DNA of 64,000 nucleotides from Albidovulum sp. bin36 (GTDB lineage: Bacteria > Pseudomonadota > Alphaproteobacteria > Rhodobacterales > Rhodobacteraceae): positions 1 through 64,000 of the forward strand of contig MPMP01000008.1 of assembly GCA_002238565.1 (NCBI GenBank). Reading direction: 5' to 3'. This document shows positions 27,908 through 37,047 of this stretch, in pieces. Below the pieces are notes generated by a model that saw only the letters and a program-made list of their open reading frames with translations, searched no databases and was not told the origin of the DNA. Numbering within the stretch: the first letter of the stretch is position 1; each line of letters starts with the position of its first letter. Both the position numbers and the translations under genes were made by a program.

Positions 27908-28909
27908 CTAATTTGCGTCGACTTCAACCCGCTCGCCCGTCTCGTGCGACCGCCGCGCGGCATCCGCTAGCTGCAGCGCCCTGCGACCGCACCTGAAATC
28001 CGGTTGAACCGGCCGTCCAAGCTCAACCGCGGCAATAAACTCATCGAGTTCCGCTGCGTACGCCGGTAGGTATCGTGCTAGGAAATCCTGTTTCAACAAG
28101 CTTCTTGTAGCAGTACCCTCGCAAGTCCACGTCTCCACGCCAGTCATGTGATGATTGGTCGACGAAACCATGCCCTTGGACCCGAATACTTCGACGCGTT
28201 GATCATAGCCGTATGTGGTTCTGCGACTGCAGTCTATCCTGCAAAACGCGCCCGATTCGAAGCGCATCAATACGTGCGCCGTATCGGTATCGCCCAGACG
28301 GCCGATTTCCGGATCTACCAAATTGCTCCCCATCGAAAACACATCGATCTTTCCCGCTTCGCCGGACATCCAGAGCGCCATATCAAAATCATGGATCATC
28401 TGGTCGTGAAACTGGCCGCCGGATACGGCAATGTAGGAGCCTGGAGGCGGCGACGGATCTCTGCTGACAATCGCGATTGTTTCTATTTGTCCGATTTCGC
28501 CTCCGCCGACGAAACCCTTTACGGCTCTTAGAGATGCGTCGAACCGTCTTTGGAACCCTATCATGAGAGGAACAGGGCATTTGTCGAGTACGTCTTCGCA
28601 TTTCCTAACGCGGCCCATATCCAGATCAATCGGCTTTTCGCAGAGGATTGCTTTCTCCGCCTTGGCGGATTCGACGATCAATTCCGCATGAGTTTCGGTT
28701 GCAGATGCAATTATAACGGCATCGACCGATCTGTCCTCAAGGGCATCCGCGCCGCTTACAAGCGGGGTAGCGTTCAGCCGGTCCGCCAATCGGCGCGCCA
28801 GCTCCAGGTTCGGATCCACGACGTAGGCAAGTTCCGCGCCTTCGCGGGCGGCTACGTTGCCGGCATGAATCGATCCCATTCTTCCGGCGCCAAATACGCA
28901 AAATTTCAT
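27908..28909 (-). CDS. iolG: Inositol 2-dehydrogenase-like Gfo/Idh/MocA oxidoreductase
   Basis: A 333-aa NAD-dependent oxidoreductase. It has the N-terminal nucleotide motif FGAGRMGSIHAGN, the catalytic-lysine block CEKPIDLD (near residue 90), IGFQRRFD, and the active-site segment GGQFHDQMIHDFDMALW with the Asp and His expected in myo-inositol dehydrogenases. It would turn myo-inositol (or a related inositol) into the 2-keto form, the first step of the pathway that uses IolD. Its start overlaps the upstream gene's stop by 4 nt. It converges with the permease genes. Confidence 0.85.
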   Translation of the reverse strand: MKFCVFGAGRMGSIHAGNVAAREGAELAYVVDPNLELARRLADRLNATPLVSGADALEDRSVDAVIIASATETHAELIVESAKAEKAILCEKPIDLDMGRVRKCEDVLDKCPVPLMIGFQRRFDASLRAVKGFVGGGEIGQIETIAIVSRDPSPPPGSYIAVSGGQFHDQMIHDFDMALWMSGEAGKIDVFSMGSNLVDPEIGRLGDTDTAHVLMRFESGAFCRIDCSRRTTYGYDQRVEVFGSKGMVSSTNHHMTGVETWTCEGTATRSLLKQDFLARYLPAYAAELDEFIAAVELGRPVQPDFRCGRRALQLADAARRSHETGERVEVDAN

Positions 28910-30129
28910 TCTTCAGCGTCTCGGCGCTGCGCCTTTCGAATCGGCGCCACATGCACCCATTCGCCGTTTCGGCTGTTTGACTCGACCGCGGCCTCGATAT
29001 GAGCCATCGTGCGCAAGCCGTCCAACGTATTCGGCAGAAGATCCAGAAAATGATGGTAGGGCTTCCCGAGTTTTCTAGCCGCTACGGCGCAGGCGAAATC
29101 GGAATAGAGATTGCCAAATGCCAAAATGTAGCCTTCGGGGTGCCCCGGCCTGAGACGCGACGCGCGATCGGCCGCGCCCGAAAGCTGGCCGTATCCCTTG
29201 GCAATTCGTATGGCCGCCTTCCCAATTGGCTTGAACCAGAGAACTTCAGGATCTTCCTGCACCCACGTGAGATTCCCTTTGTCTCCAAAGATTCTGAACC
29301 ACAGGCCGTGATCATTCCCGGCTGCAACATAGCTTCCCCAGACCCGGCCACGGGCGCCGTTTTCAAATCTGAGCATGACGTAGGAGTTATCGAATACTTC
29401 CCGTCTTTCAACGAATGTATTTAATTCGGCGGATACTTCGCTTGCATCATCGCCGACAACGTAAGTCAGCAAGTGGTGCGCGTGAGAAGAAACTTCTCCC
29501 AAGATCGCTCCCTCCCCCATCGTATCCCGGCGGAATCTCCAATGGCGATCATCGGGATCTTCCGGTTCGAAGCTGACGCCGGGATCGCCTGCGGCCAATT
29601 CTCCTTCAGCGATCCTTATCGTTCCCAATTCTCCGTTCCTAATCATTTCTCGCGCATGTCGGACCATGGGGTAGCCGGTGTAGCAGTGAGTGAGGCAGAA
29701 CAAGCGGTCATTCGCCAGCACCAGCCGATCAAGTTCCTCTGCTTCGGATAAACTGCGCGTCATCGGTTTTTCGCAGATCACGTCGATGCCGCATTCCAGG
29801 AACGACTTGGCAATAGGAAAATGCAGATTCGGAGGCGCCGCTATGGTCACTACGTCGATTCCGTCATCTCGTTCCGATTCGACGCGAGCCATATCATTGA
29901 AGTCCGAATACACGCGGTCGGAGGCAACGAACTCGGCGTCTGCGGTGGCTCGGGAAACGGCATGATCCACAGAAAATACTCCTGCGGTCAGTTCGTAGAA
30001 CCCATCCACTCGCGAGGCGGCCAAATGAGTGCCGCCGATTACCGAGTCGCGGCCGCCTCCTACAAACCCCAGACGCAGCTTGCGGCCGAACTCAATTCGA
30101 ATCCGGTCACTGGAAATTTTTTGAGTCAT
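28906..30129 (-). CDS. Gfo/Idh/MocA family oxidoreductase
   Basis: A 407-aa second member of the family, longer than IolG. It has the N-terminal LGFVGGGRDSVIGGTH, the lysine block CEKPMTRSL and HCYTGYPMVRHAREMI, characteristic of larger relatives acting on inositol isomers or keto-sugars. It may handle scyllo-inositol or interconvert keto-inositols, but the sequence does not prove it. The stop overlaps iolG by 4 nt (ATGA). No clear ribosome site precedes the ATG at 30129, so the start is moderately uncertain. Confidence 0.82.
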   Translation of the reverse strand: MTQKISSDRIRIEFGRKLRLGFVGGGRDSVIGGTHLAASRVDGFYELTAGVFSVDHAVSRATADAEFVASDRVYSDFNDMARVESERDDGIDVVTIAAPPNLHFPIAKSFLECGIDVICEKPMTRSLSEAEELDRLVLANDRLFCLTHCYTGYPMVRHAREMIRNGELGTIRIAEGELAAGDPGVSFEPEDPDDRHWRFRRDTMGEGAILGEVSSHAHHLLTYVVGDDASEVSAELNTFVERREVFDNSYVMLRFENGARGRVWGSYVAAGNDHGLWFRIFGDKGNLTWVQEDPEVLWFKPIGKAAIRIAKGYGQLSGAADRASRLRPGHPEGYILAFGNLYSDFACAVAARKLGKPYHHFLDLLPNTLDGLRTMAHIEAAVESNSRNGEWVHVAPIRKAQRRDAEE

Positions 30130-30214
30130 AGGTGCACCGTTTGGATGAGTGCGAAATCCTGTTCATCCATTCGAACGCACTGCTGCTGACGGGCAGTGCC
30201 GCTGCGGACGGGTT

Positions 30215-30240
30215 GCTGCGGGGCACCTAAGCCCCGCAGC
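30215..30240 (-). terminator. Strong intercistronic hairpin after the binding-protein gene
   Basis: GCTGCGGGGC and GCCCCGCAGC pair over 10 bp with a 6-nt loop, beginning 8 nt after the binding-protein stop in its direction of transcription. No U-run follows. It could reduce read-through into the dehydrogenase genes and stabilise the binding-protein message. Confidence 0.55.
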
Positions 30241-30248
30241 TACATTTG

Positions 30249-31280
30249 CTAAAAATCGAAATCGTCTACGTTTTCGGCCGTGAAGATAAATGGGTCACCT
30301 AGCAGGATGGTGTCCTCGCCGATGAACTGTAAATCCCCGAGTCTGCCGGCCGGCATGGACGCGTCTCCTCGTTTCACGGTGCCGTCGTGCAGCGCCTGTG
30401 CAATGTAGATTGCTCCGTAGCCTATGTCGATCGGGCTCCAAAGCGCAGCTTCCGTCAGCGAACCGTCCTTGAGGTACGGGCGGATAAGGCTGGGAACGCC
30501 AAGACCCGTAACCGCGACCTTGCCTTCCAGTCCAAGCTGCTTGACAGCTTCAATTACTCCGGGCGTGGCGATACCGGTTACGGTGAAAACGCCAGTCGTG
30601 TCGGGATTGCCTTGAAGGTAGTTGAGAGTGACGTTCTTGCTCTTCTCGAGGTCTTCATCGCCGGGCAGGGTCGCCATGAAATTCATGCCGGGATAATTCG
30701 CGGCGGCATATTCCTTGAGTTCCTTTATCCAGCGGTTCTGGTTCGGCGCAGTCAGGACGGCCGTTACAATCAGGAAGTCTCCCTCGGTGGTTCCGGCGGA
30801 GCGAACCATCATTTCGACGAAGGTTCGTCCCATTCCTTCGAAAGTGGCCTGGTTCAGGAACAAGGACCGCGCGTCGGGATTGACATCAGCATCCCAGGTC
30901 ATCGTTACGATCCCGGCATCCTGAGCTCTCTTCATTGCAGGCGCCAGCGCATCCGGGTCGTTTGCAGAAACCGCGATAACGTCGAACCGTCTTCGAACGA
31001 ACCGATCAATAATGTTCGCCTGTTCGGTGACATCCGCGCCGACCGGACCGTTGAACTCAACTGTAACTCCCAGTTCCGCCGCAGCTTCCTGCGCGCCTTG
31101 ATTGGCGGCAACAAAGTACGGATCGCTGGTAAATTTCGGTATCAGCCCTATAGTGATCCCCTGTGCCGAAACTGCAGACGCGCAGGCGATCGCGAGCCCC
31201 AATGCTGAAGCAGCGAGAAGAGCTTGTCTAATCTTCGATCCAATCAAGCCGAAGAGTTTTAATAACCCAATAAATTGCAT
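30249..31280 (-). CDS. Sugar ABC transporter substrate-binding protein (RhaS/LsrB-like)
   Basis: A 343-aa periplasmic binding protein of the Peripla_BP_4 group, with an N-terminal signal (about residues 14-40, ending near ASAVSAQG) and mature start ITIGLIPKFTSDPYFVAANQGAQ. The blocks ANIIDRFVRRRFDVIAVSANDPDAL and MTWDADVNPDARSLFLNQA resemble autoinducer-2/rhamnose binders. A strong AAAGGAGG lies 5 nt before the ATG. It is the likely partner of the ATPase and two permeases at 24.2-27.7 kb, although it is transcribed towards them from the opposite side. The ligand is probably an inositol-like polyol (inference from neighbours). Confidence 0.88.
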   Translation of the reverse strand: MQFIGLLKLFGLIGSKIRQALLAASALGLAIACASAVSAQGITIGLIPKFTSDPYFVAANQGAQEAAAELGVTVEFNGPVGADVTEQANIIDRFVRRRFDVIAVSANDPDALAPAMKRAQDAGIVTMTWDADVNPDARSLFLNQATFEGMGRTFVEMMVRSAGTTEGDFLIVTAVLTAPNQNRWIKELKEYAAANYPGMNFMATLPGDEDLEKSKNVTLNYLQGNPDTTGVFTVTGIATPGVIEAVKQLGLEGKVAVTGLGVPSLIRPYLKDGSLTEAALWSPIDIGYGAIYIAQALHDGTVKRGDASMPAGRLGDLQFIGEDTILLGDPFIFTAENVDDFDF

Positions 31281-31633
31281 GATTCCTCCTTTGGATAACT
31301 TTCATTAGTCTGTGCAATGAATCTAAAGTTCGCACGACATCCGAGCGCGCAAACTAACTTGAATTGTCATTTTAGGCAACCGAGGCTGAAACATTCGTAT
31401 TATCCAAATTTTGGCGGACAATATCCGGCATTGATGCGCGCCTTTCGAAATTCAGGTCGGACATGCTCTCGCCTATGGCTGCAACCGGCAATGGACTCCA
31501 AGGCCAATATTGGGGCCGACTGGAATCTGCGCGATCAGGGAGGCAAAGGAATTTTCAGTGCGCCGCGGTCCGCGGCAATCCGCAAATCGGTCGGCAAGGC
31601 GGCGAGCGCAACCGTACTTCGGACCGCGATTCC
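31281..31633. other. Binding-protein upstream region
   Basis: No gene is visible. The first 140 nt are AT-richer and should contain the promoter of the binding-protein gene on the minus strand; I could not fix its boxes. The rest grades into transposase debris. Confidence 0.4.
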
Positions 31634-31717
31634 AAATTCAGGTGTCCTGACTTCGGGTTTTTCGCCTGCCAACTGCCATGAACCCTTTTTTCCCGGTTCG
31701 GTCCCGCTCCCGGGCAG
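31634..31717 (-). repeat. 84-bp dispersed repeat, copy 2
   Basis: About 90% identical to 20452-20535. Here it forms the 3' end of a decayed helix-turn-helix ORF on the minus strand. Confidence 0.75.
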
Positions 31718-31982
31718 CCGCGGCCCCGATCGCCCTGAGCTTGTTCGCCGCCCGCTACAGGGTCGACCGGCCGATGCCGAACGCGGCCTGAAGAGCCCCG
31801 CGCCGAACGCCGCTCTCGGCGAACTTGGCGACCCGCAAAAGCATCGCGCCGCGGTCGCTCTCGTCGTGAAAGTCGGGGCTCGAGGTTGGAGAATTACACG
31901 GTCCGGCCGTCCGCGAAGGCGAAGGAGAAGGAGGAATTGACGATGCGGACGGTATCCGGAGGGTGAATGGGGAGAATGTTCA
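31639..31982 (-). pseudogene. Decayed helix-turn-helix transposon gene
   Basis: Reading across frames on the minus strand gives MNILPIHPPDTVRIVNSS, FADGRTV, a stop, then FHDESDRGAMLLRVAKFAES and the HTH-like RRGALQAAFGIGRSTL, an amber stop where Tyr is expected, and RAANKLRAIG up to the repeat tail. Two internal stops and one frameshift mean it is dead. It resembles the HTH N-terminal part of transposases; the family is not assigned. Confidence 0.6.
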
Positions 31983-32555
31983 TGGGCTTCGCCGCGCTAA
32001 TTGCAGGTTCATATTATATTGCCGTATTCCGATGCTCCCGCCACGCCTCAAATCCGCAATTCGCCCTTCTATTGCTAGAAAAATCCGCTTTCGGACAACT
32101 AGAAATCAATCCGCGAGGTCAGGATGTCTGAAAATGTTCATCTCGCTGCGACAGGCCCTCGGAAATTTCGACGGCGGTAGAACGATTGTTCCGCTCCGGG
32201 CATTTCGAGATTCGCGGTCGGCCGGGTTTTCTTCGAATTTTTCCGGAGGAGGGGCGCCGATGGTTTCGGCGAATAGAATTTCGATGCGCAGTTCGAATCG
32301 ATCGAGCGGAACTAGATTGCGCGCCGCGGATTCGGCGCCGGCTAACGCTGCTCCCGGGCGCGCGCATCGGGCTTTGCTCGCCGCGGTCCGACCCGGAATA
32401 AAGTCGCGCGGCTTTTTTGCGCGGCGGCGATTCGCTGGCAATATGGACCGAGAACCGGCCGGTCTCATTCGCCTATCTTTGGTTTTGCTGGCCAATACCA
32501 TTCAGTTTGGATAAAGCATAGGCTAGCCGCCAAGGGGTGCCGCAAGGATTGATCG
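31983..32555. other. Gap upstream of the reductive dehalogenase
   Basis: No gene is supported; short ORFs overlap in several frames. The last 50 nt before the dehalogenase are AT-richer (CCAATACCATTCAGTTTGG) and may hold its promoter. I searched by eye for a cobalamin-riboswitch B12 box and saw none. Confidence 0.4.
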
Positions 32556-35500
32556 ATGGAGCTTTTTTCTAGCAAGAATCGGGCCTTCCACCTTGGCCCG
32601 TATCCACTGGAAAAGCTTGCCCGCGCCAGCTCGGATTTGGACTTGTCGGGAATTCCGGATACTCCGCTGCCCAACTACGCGCCCGACCATCCCGATTCGC
32701 TTGCGCATGCAATGGGACGCTACGCCGCGATGATGGATACCGTGCGCGACGGTGCCGTCGCGCACGGAAAGGCCGATATTCCCGACGACCCGTCGGAGAG
32801 ATCAAGGCACCTAAAGGCCGCGGGGTATTACTTCGATTGCTCAATGGCGGGAGTTTCGCGCCTAGCGCCGAGCCATTTCTTGAACGAGCCGCGGCGAAAC
32901 CCGGATATCGAGGGAATCAGAAGGGAATTGGAGGCCGGGCAGCCGACTAGCTACGCCGCTGGCGTGGATGCCATTTACGCCGATATTCTCGCGGCCTCGC
33001 GAAATACTCCGAACCCGGTCCCTCACCACGGCCATGCTCTGGTTTTTCTTGTCGAATTCGCGCGCGAACCCGCCGAAGGCGAACCGGGCACCGAGTGGTT
33101 CCGCGGCACTCAGCTCGAGAGGGCGTCGCTGCTGGCCTCCAACACGGCGGTTGTCATCGCCAACTACATCAGGATGCTGGGATACGAAGCGCGAGCTCAC
33201 TCGATGTCGACTTCGGATGTCGACTTGTACAAGCTAAGCGTGTCGGCGGGCTTGTGCGGCATGGTGCGCGGACGGCTTTGCAACGCATTTGCGCGTCAGG
33301 GCTTCGGGCTCGCCGCCGTAACGACAGACCTCGAATTGGAGCCGGACAGGCCGCTGGCGAGGAATGCGGGGCGCGATGGCTTACGCAGCCACGGTCCGGA
33401 TTGGTGGCTTGGCCGCGGACTTGGCAAGCGGGCCGCTACCGAGATACCGTTCGCCAAGCGCGAATTCAGGCTGGGTCCGCACCCGTTCGAAAACCAGAGG
33501 CGCGTCGATAGCCCGACGACCTTTATCGACGAAGAGAGAGTGCCGAGGTTTCCCAAGCGCGCGGATTTTTTCGCAAGAGCTCTATTCGGCGACATGGGCC
33601 CCGCGGTTCAGGATGCCGCGAAGGGCGGGCACTACGTCATGAAAAGTCCGATTGGAGCCTGCGCAAGGCGCGCCCTCGGCGCTCTCCTCCTGCTTCAATT
33701 CGGCGACGCCCGGAATCCGCCAGCCGAAGATTCCGCCGACCCGGCGCGCAACGCCGACAACATCAAGGGTGCTTCCTATTATTTGACCACCGACGCCGTT
33801 GGTCTCTCCCGAGCGCCCGAATGGGCCTACTATTCCCATGATTCGGGCGGAAATCCGCTGTCTCCCTACCACGAAAATGCGATTTCGATGCTGTTCGACC
33901 AGGGATTCGACACAATGGAAGGCGCTTCCGGCGACGATTGGATATCGGTCGCCCAGTCGATGCGAGCCTATTTGAGGTTTTCGCTCGTCGGAGGCGTAGT
34001 GGCCGAGCAGATTCGCCGGAAGGGATTCTCGGCGCGCGTGCATTCGGTTCTCGACAGCGAAGTGCTTCAGCCGCCGCTATTGCTTCTGTCCGGGCTCGGG
34101 GAGGTTAGCAGAATAGGCGAAGTTATCCTCAATCCCTATCTAGGCCCGAGGCTCAAGGCCGGTACGGTAACGACATCGATGCCCATGAGCCACGACAAGC
34201 CAATCGATTTCGGCCTCCAGAAATTTTGCGAATCCTGCAACAAATGCGCGCGGGAATGTCCGTCGGGAGCGATCACCGCAGGTCCCAAGCTGATGTACAA
34301 CGGCTATGAGATCTGGAAATCGGACGCCGAGAAATGCACCCGGTACCGGCTAACGAACTCGGCGGGCGGCATGTGCGGCCGCTGCATGAAAACCTGCCCG
34401 TGGAACCTTGAAGGCCTGTTTGCCGAAGCGCCGTTCCGATGGCTGGCGAGCAACGTGCCGCGAACTGCCAAAACGCTCGCGAAACTCGACGACCGGCTGG
34501 GAAGGGGATCAATAAATCCCATAAAGAAATGGTGGTGGGATATCGAGCTCGACCGGCAAAAAGGGGCCTATGTCAAGGCGAAGTCTACGAACGAGCGCGG
34601 ACTGCAAACAAGCCTGGACCTTAAATACGAAGACCAAACGCTGGCGGTTTACCCTGCCGACACGATGCCGCCCCCGTACCCGCTCGCGCATCCTCTGGAT
34701 CGTGAAGAAGGGATAGAGCGATACAAAAGGCTGCTGGCGCCCGAAGAGTATCTGGACCGTCTCCGCCGCGGCGAATCCGAGGATTTGGCTCCCGCTCCGA
34801 AACCGCTGCGCGGACCGCCGCCGGTCGTTCCGGTGGTCGTCGCCAAGCGCGAGGATCAAGCGAACGGAATCGCGCGTTTCGAGCTTTCGGGAAAGCACGG
34901 CGAGTCTCTGCCTCGCTTCGAGGCGGGCGCCCATGTCGATGTGGTCGTCGCGCCCGAGTACCAGCGACAGTTTTCGCTGGCGGGCGACCCGGAGGATCGA
35001 TCCAAATACGTGCTCGGCGTGCAGCAGGAATCTTTGGGCAGGGGCGGTTCCGAATTGATGTTCAGGATTTTCCGGGAAGGTCGAAAAACATTCGTGTCCA
35101 GGCCGAGAAACCAATTCCCGCTCGACGAAAGCGCCAGTTTTTCACTTCTAATGGCCGGCGGCATAGGCGTAACTCCGCTGATCTCCATGGCCTACAGGCT
35201 TCACAGAATCCGCAGGCCCTTCGAACTTCACTACAGCGCGCGTTCCGCGGATTCGTGCGGCTTCGTCGATGAATTGCGAAACTCGCCGTGGTCGGACCGT
35301 GTCGCGTTCCATTTCTCGTCCCAGGGCGGACGGCCCCGGCTTGCGGATATCGTCCCGAGCTATCAGCCTGGATTCAAGATTTACGCTTGCGGGGGCAGCG
35401 GCTACATGGACGCGGTCTTCGATGCCGCGGAGGCGGCTGGCTGGCCGGAGGACGCTTGCCTAAGGGAGTATTTCTCGGTTCCCGAACTTCCCGAAAAGGA

Positions 35501-35771
35501 GCGATGGCCTTTCAAGCTTCGTCTGGCTTCAACCGGAATGGAAGTCGAAGTGCCCGCCGAGCATTCCGCCGTGGAAGCGCTGGCGGAGCGCGGGATATTT
35601 GTGGAAACGAAATGTTCCGACGGAATTTGCGGCGTCTGCGCGACACCGCTAATAGACGGCGAGGTCGATCATCGGGACTACGTTCTATCCAAAAAGGAGC
35701 GCAAGGAAAAAGTAATACTTTGCTGTTCGCGCGCTGCGGAGGAGAACGGCGAGCTAGTCGTCGGTCTATAG
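32556..35771 (+). CDS. Self-sufficient reductive dehalogenase fused to a ferredoxin reductase
   Basis: A 1071-aa fusion. Residues about 1-740 form a cobamide-dependent reductive dehalogenase core ending in two ferredoxin-type clusters: CESCNKCARECPSGAI (about 557) and CGRCMKTCPWN (about 607). Residues about 755-980 form an FMN/NAD(P)H reductase of the phthalate dioxygenase reductase type (RQFSLAG, GGIGVTPLISMA, YACGGSGYM), and about 985-1071 a plant-type [2Fe-2S] ferredoxin (CSDGICGVC plus a distal Cys). This layout matches the respiration-independent, oxygen-tolerant catabolic dehalogenases such as BhbA. There is no Tat signal and no membrane anchor gene, so it acts in the cytoplasm using NAD(P)H. 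The likely substrate is a halogenated (perhaps brominated) aromatic, which is inference. AAGGA lies about 9 nt before the ATG. Confidence 0.92.
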   Translation: MELFSSKNRAFHLGPYPLEKLARASSDLDLSGIPDTPLPNYAPDHPDSLAHAMGRYAAMMDTVRDGAVAHGKADIPDDPSERSRHLKAAGYYFDCSMAGVSRLAPSHFLNEPRRNPDIEGIRRELEAGQPTSYAAGVDAIYADILAASRNTPNPVPHHGHALVFLVEFAREPAEGEPGTEWFRGTQLERASLLASNTAVVIANYIRMLGYEARAHSMSTSDVDLYKLSVSAGLCGMVRGRLCNAFARQGFGLAAVTTDLELEPDRPLARNAGRDGLRSHGPDWWLGRGLGKRAATEIPFAKREFRLGPHPFENQRRVDSPTTFIDEERVPRFPKRADFFARALFGDMGPAVQDAAKGGHYVMKSPIGACARRALGALLLLQFGDARNPPAEDSADPARNADNIKGASYYLTTDAVGLSRAPEWAYYSHDSGGNPLSPYHENAISMLFDQGFDTMEGASGDDWISVAQSMRAYLRFSLVGGVVAEQIRRKGFSARVHSVLDSEVLQPPLLLLSGLGEVSRIGEVILNPYLGPRLKAGTVTTSMPMSHDKPIDFGLQKFCESCNKCARECPSGAITAGPKLMYNGYEIWKSDAEKCTRYRLTNSAGGMCGRCMKTCPWNLEGLFAEAPFRWLASNVPRTAKTLAKLDDRLGRGSINPIKKWWWDIELDRQKGAYVKAKSTNERGLQTSLDLKYEDQTLAVYPADTMPPPYPLAHPLDREEGIERYKRLLAPEEYLDRLRRGESEDLAPAPKPLRGPPPVVPVVVAKREDQANGIARFELSGKHGESLPRFEAGAHVDVVVAPEYQRQFSLAGDPEDRSKYVLGVQQESLGRGGSELMFRIFREGRKTFVSRPRNQFPLDESASFSLLMAGGIGVTPLISMAYRLHRIRRPFELHYSARSADSCGFVDELRNSPWSDRVAFHFSSQGGRPRLADIVPSYQPGFKIYACGGSGYMDAVFDAAEAAGWPEDACLREYFSVPELPEKERWPFKLRLASTGMEVEVPAEHSAVEALAERGIFVETKCSDGICGVCATPLIDGEVDHRDYVLSKKERKEKVILCCSRAAEENGELVVGL

Positions 35772-36043
35772 GCGGATTCGAAAAAAGAATTGCGCAAATC
35801 CGGAATTTCGAGCCGAATCCATTCAAGCCGCGTGCAATGCATCGTCCCGGAGAGCCTGGAGCCGCGACGCTTAGGAACGGCTCTCGAATTCGCGAGTGGA
35901 TCTATGGCTGCCATTGCTTGGTTCGGAGCGCGCGACGATTTCGCTATGCGGGCGATTCGCCTGATTGCCAGTGTTCCGAATTCTCTTTACCCCACCGGCC
36001 TGGAACAATAGTAAGAGGATTCATTGAAAACTCGAGAAATCCA

Positions 36044-37024
36044 ATGCCCGACAAATCGCTAGAGAGAGTAGCTGTAACCGGTAAGATTGTGGATGCCAGG
36101 TGGCTTGAAAGAAAATTCTCGAACAAGTTCGAAGTTTTCGAAATGAACCATTCCGAAGCTGCCAGCTGTCCGGAATCGGTGGCATCACTGCGCGCATTGA
36201 TCGGAAACGGCGCGTCTGCAGCGGAGATCGACAATTACCCAAGTCTCGAGATCATTGCTCAATTCGGCGTCGGCTACGAAAATGTAGATGTCGCATACGC
36301 GGCGGAGCGAGGAATCGTTGTAACGAACACGCCGGGAGTATTGTCCGACGAAACGGCCGATACGGCAATGGCGCTGCTCCTGAACGCGGTGCGGGAGTAT
36401 CCTCGCGCCGAGGCCTACATGCGCGCGGGCAAATGGCGGAATGAAGGGGATTATCCGCTTACGCCCGGTACGCTTAGGGGAAGAAAGGCCGGAATTTTCG
36501 GCTTGGGACGAATCGGCAAGGCCGTTGCGACTAGGTTAACCGCATTCGGGATTCCCGTAAGCTACTGCGGGCGCTCCAGGCAGGCCGATGTAAATTATCC
36601 GCATTTCGAGCGCCTGGTTGATCTAGCCCATTCGGTCGACACTTTGATAGCGGCGGCTCCCGGGGGCGACGCTACTCGACATGCCGTCAATGCCGAAGTC
36701 TTGACGGCCCTCGGTCCGAATGGAGTGTTCGTCAACATTGGCCGGGGAACAGTCCTGGATGAGTCCGCATTGATTGCGGCTCTTTCTACCGGCGCGATAA
36801 TGGCGGCGGGCCTCGATGTTTACGATCGCGAGCCGGATATAAATCCGAAGCTTTTTTCATTGACCAACGCGTGCCTGCTGCCGCATGTCGGGTCCGCGTC
36901 GGTCGCGACCCGTCGAGCCATGGCGGACTTGGCCGCTTCGAATGTCGTGTCCTGGATCGAAGAGGGCAAAGCCCTGACGCCGGTCGCAGAAACTGCTCAT
37001 CTTGCTGTGAGGAGCGGCAGCTGA
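36044..37024 (+). CDS. D-2-hydroxyacid dehydrogenase
   Basis: A 326-aa NAD(P)-dependent oxidoreductase of the glyoxylate/hydroxypyruvate/phosphoglycerate dehydrogenase superfamily. It shows IAQFGVGYENVDV, the nucleotide motif GIFGLGRIGKAVA, the Arg block NIGRGTVLDE, the Glu in YDREPDI and the catalytic His in LLPHVGSAS. The ORF track's 578-aa ORF starts inside the dehalogenase in another frame; the ATG at 36044 gives the normal family length. It begins 272 nt after the dehalogenase and ends 23 nt before the RidA gene. Confidence 0.9.
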   Translation: MPDKSLERVAVTGKIVDARWLERKFSNKFEVFEMNHSEAASCPESVASLRALIGNGASAAEIDNYPSLEIIAQFGVGYENVDVAYAAERGIVVTNTPGVLSDETADTAMALLLNAVREYPRAEAYMRAGKWRNEGDYPLTPGTLRGRKAGIFGLGRIGKAVATRLTAFGIPVSYCGRSRQADVNYPHFERLVDLAHSVDTLIAAAPGGDATRHAVNAEVLTALGPNGVFVNIGRGTVLDESALIAALSTGAIMAAGLDVYDREPDINPKLFSLTNACLLPHVGSASVATRRAMADLAASNVVSWIEEGKALTPVAETAHLAVRSGS

Positions 37025-37047
37025 CACGGTCTTGCGCGAGGGAAAGC

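Noticed and set aside
35288-36043. N-terminal 252 codons of the 578-aa ORF leading into the hydroxyacid dehydrogenase
   Set aside because: This part overlaps the dehalogenase in another frame and is Arg/Gly-rich without family content; the dehydrogenase starts naturally at 36044.
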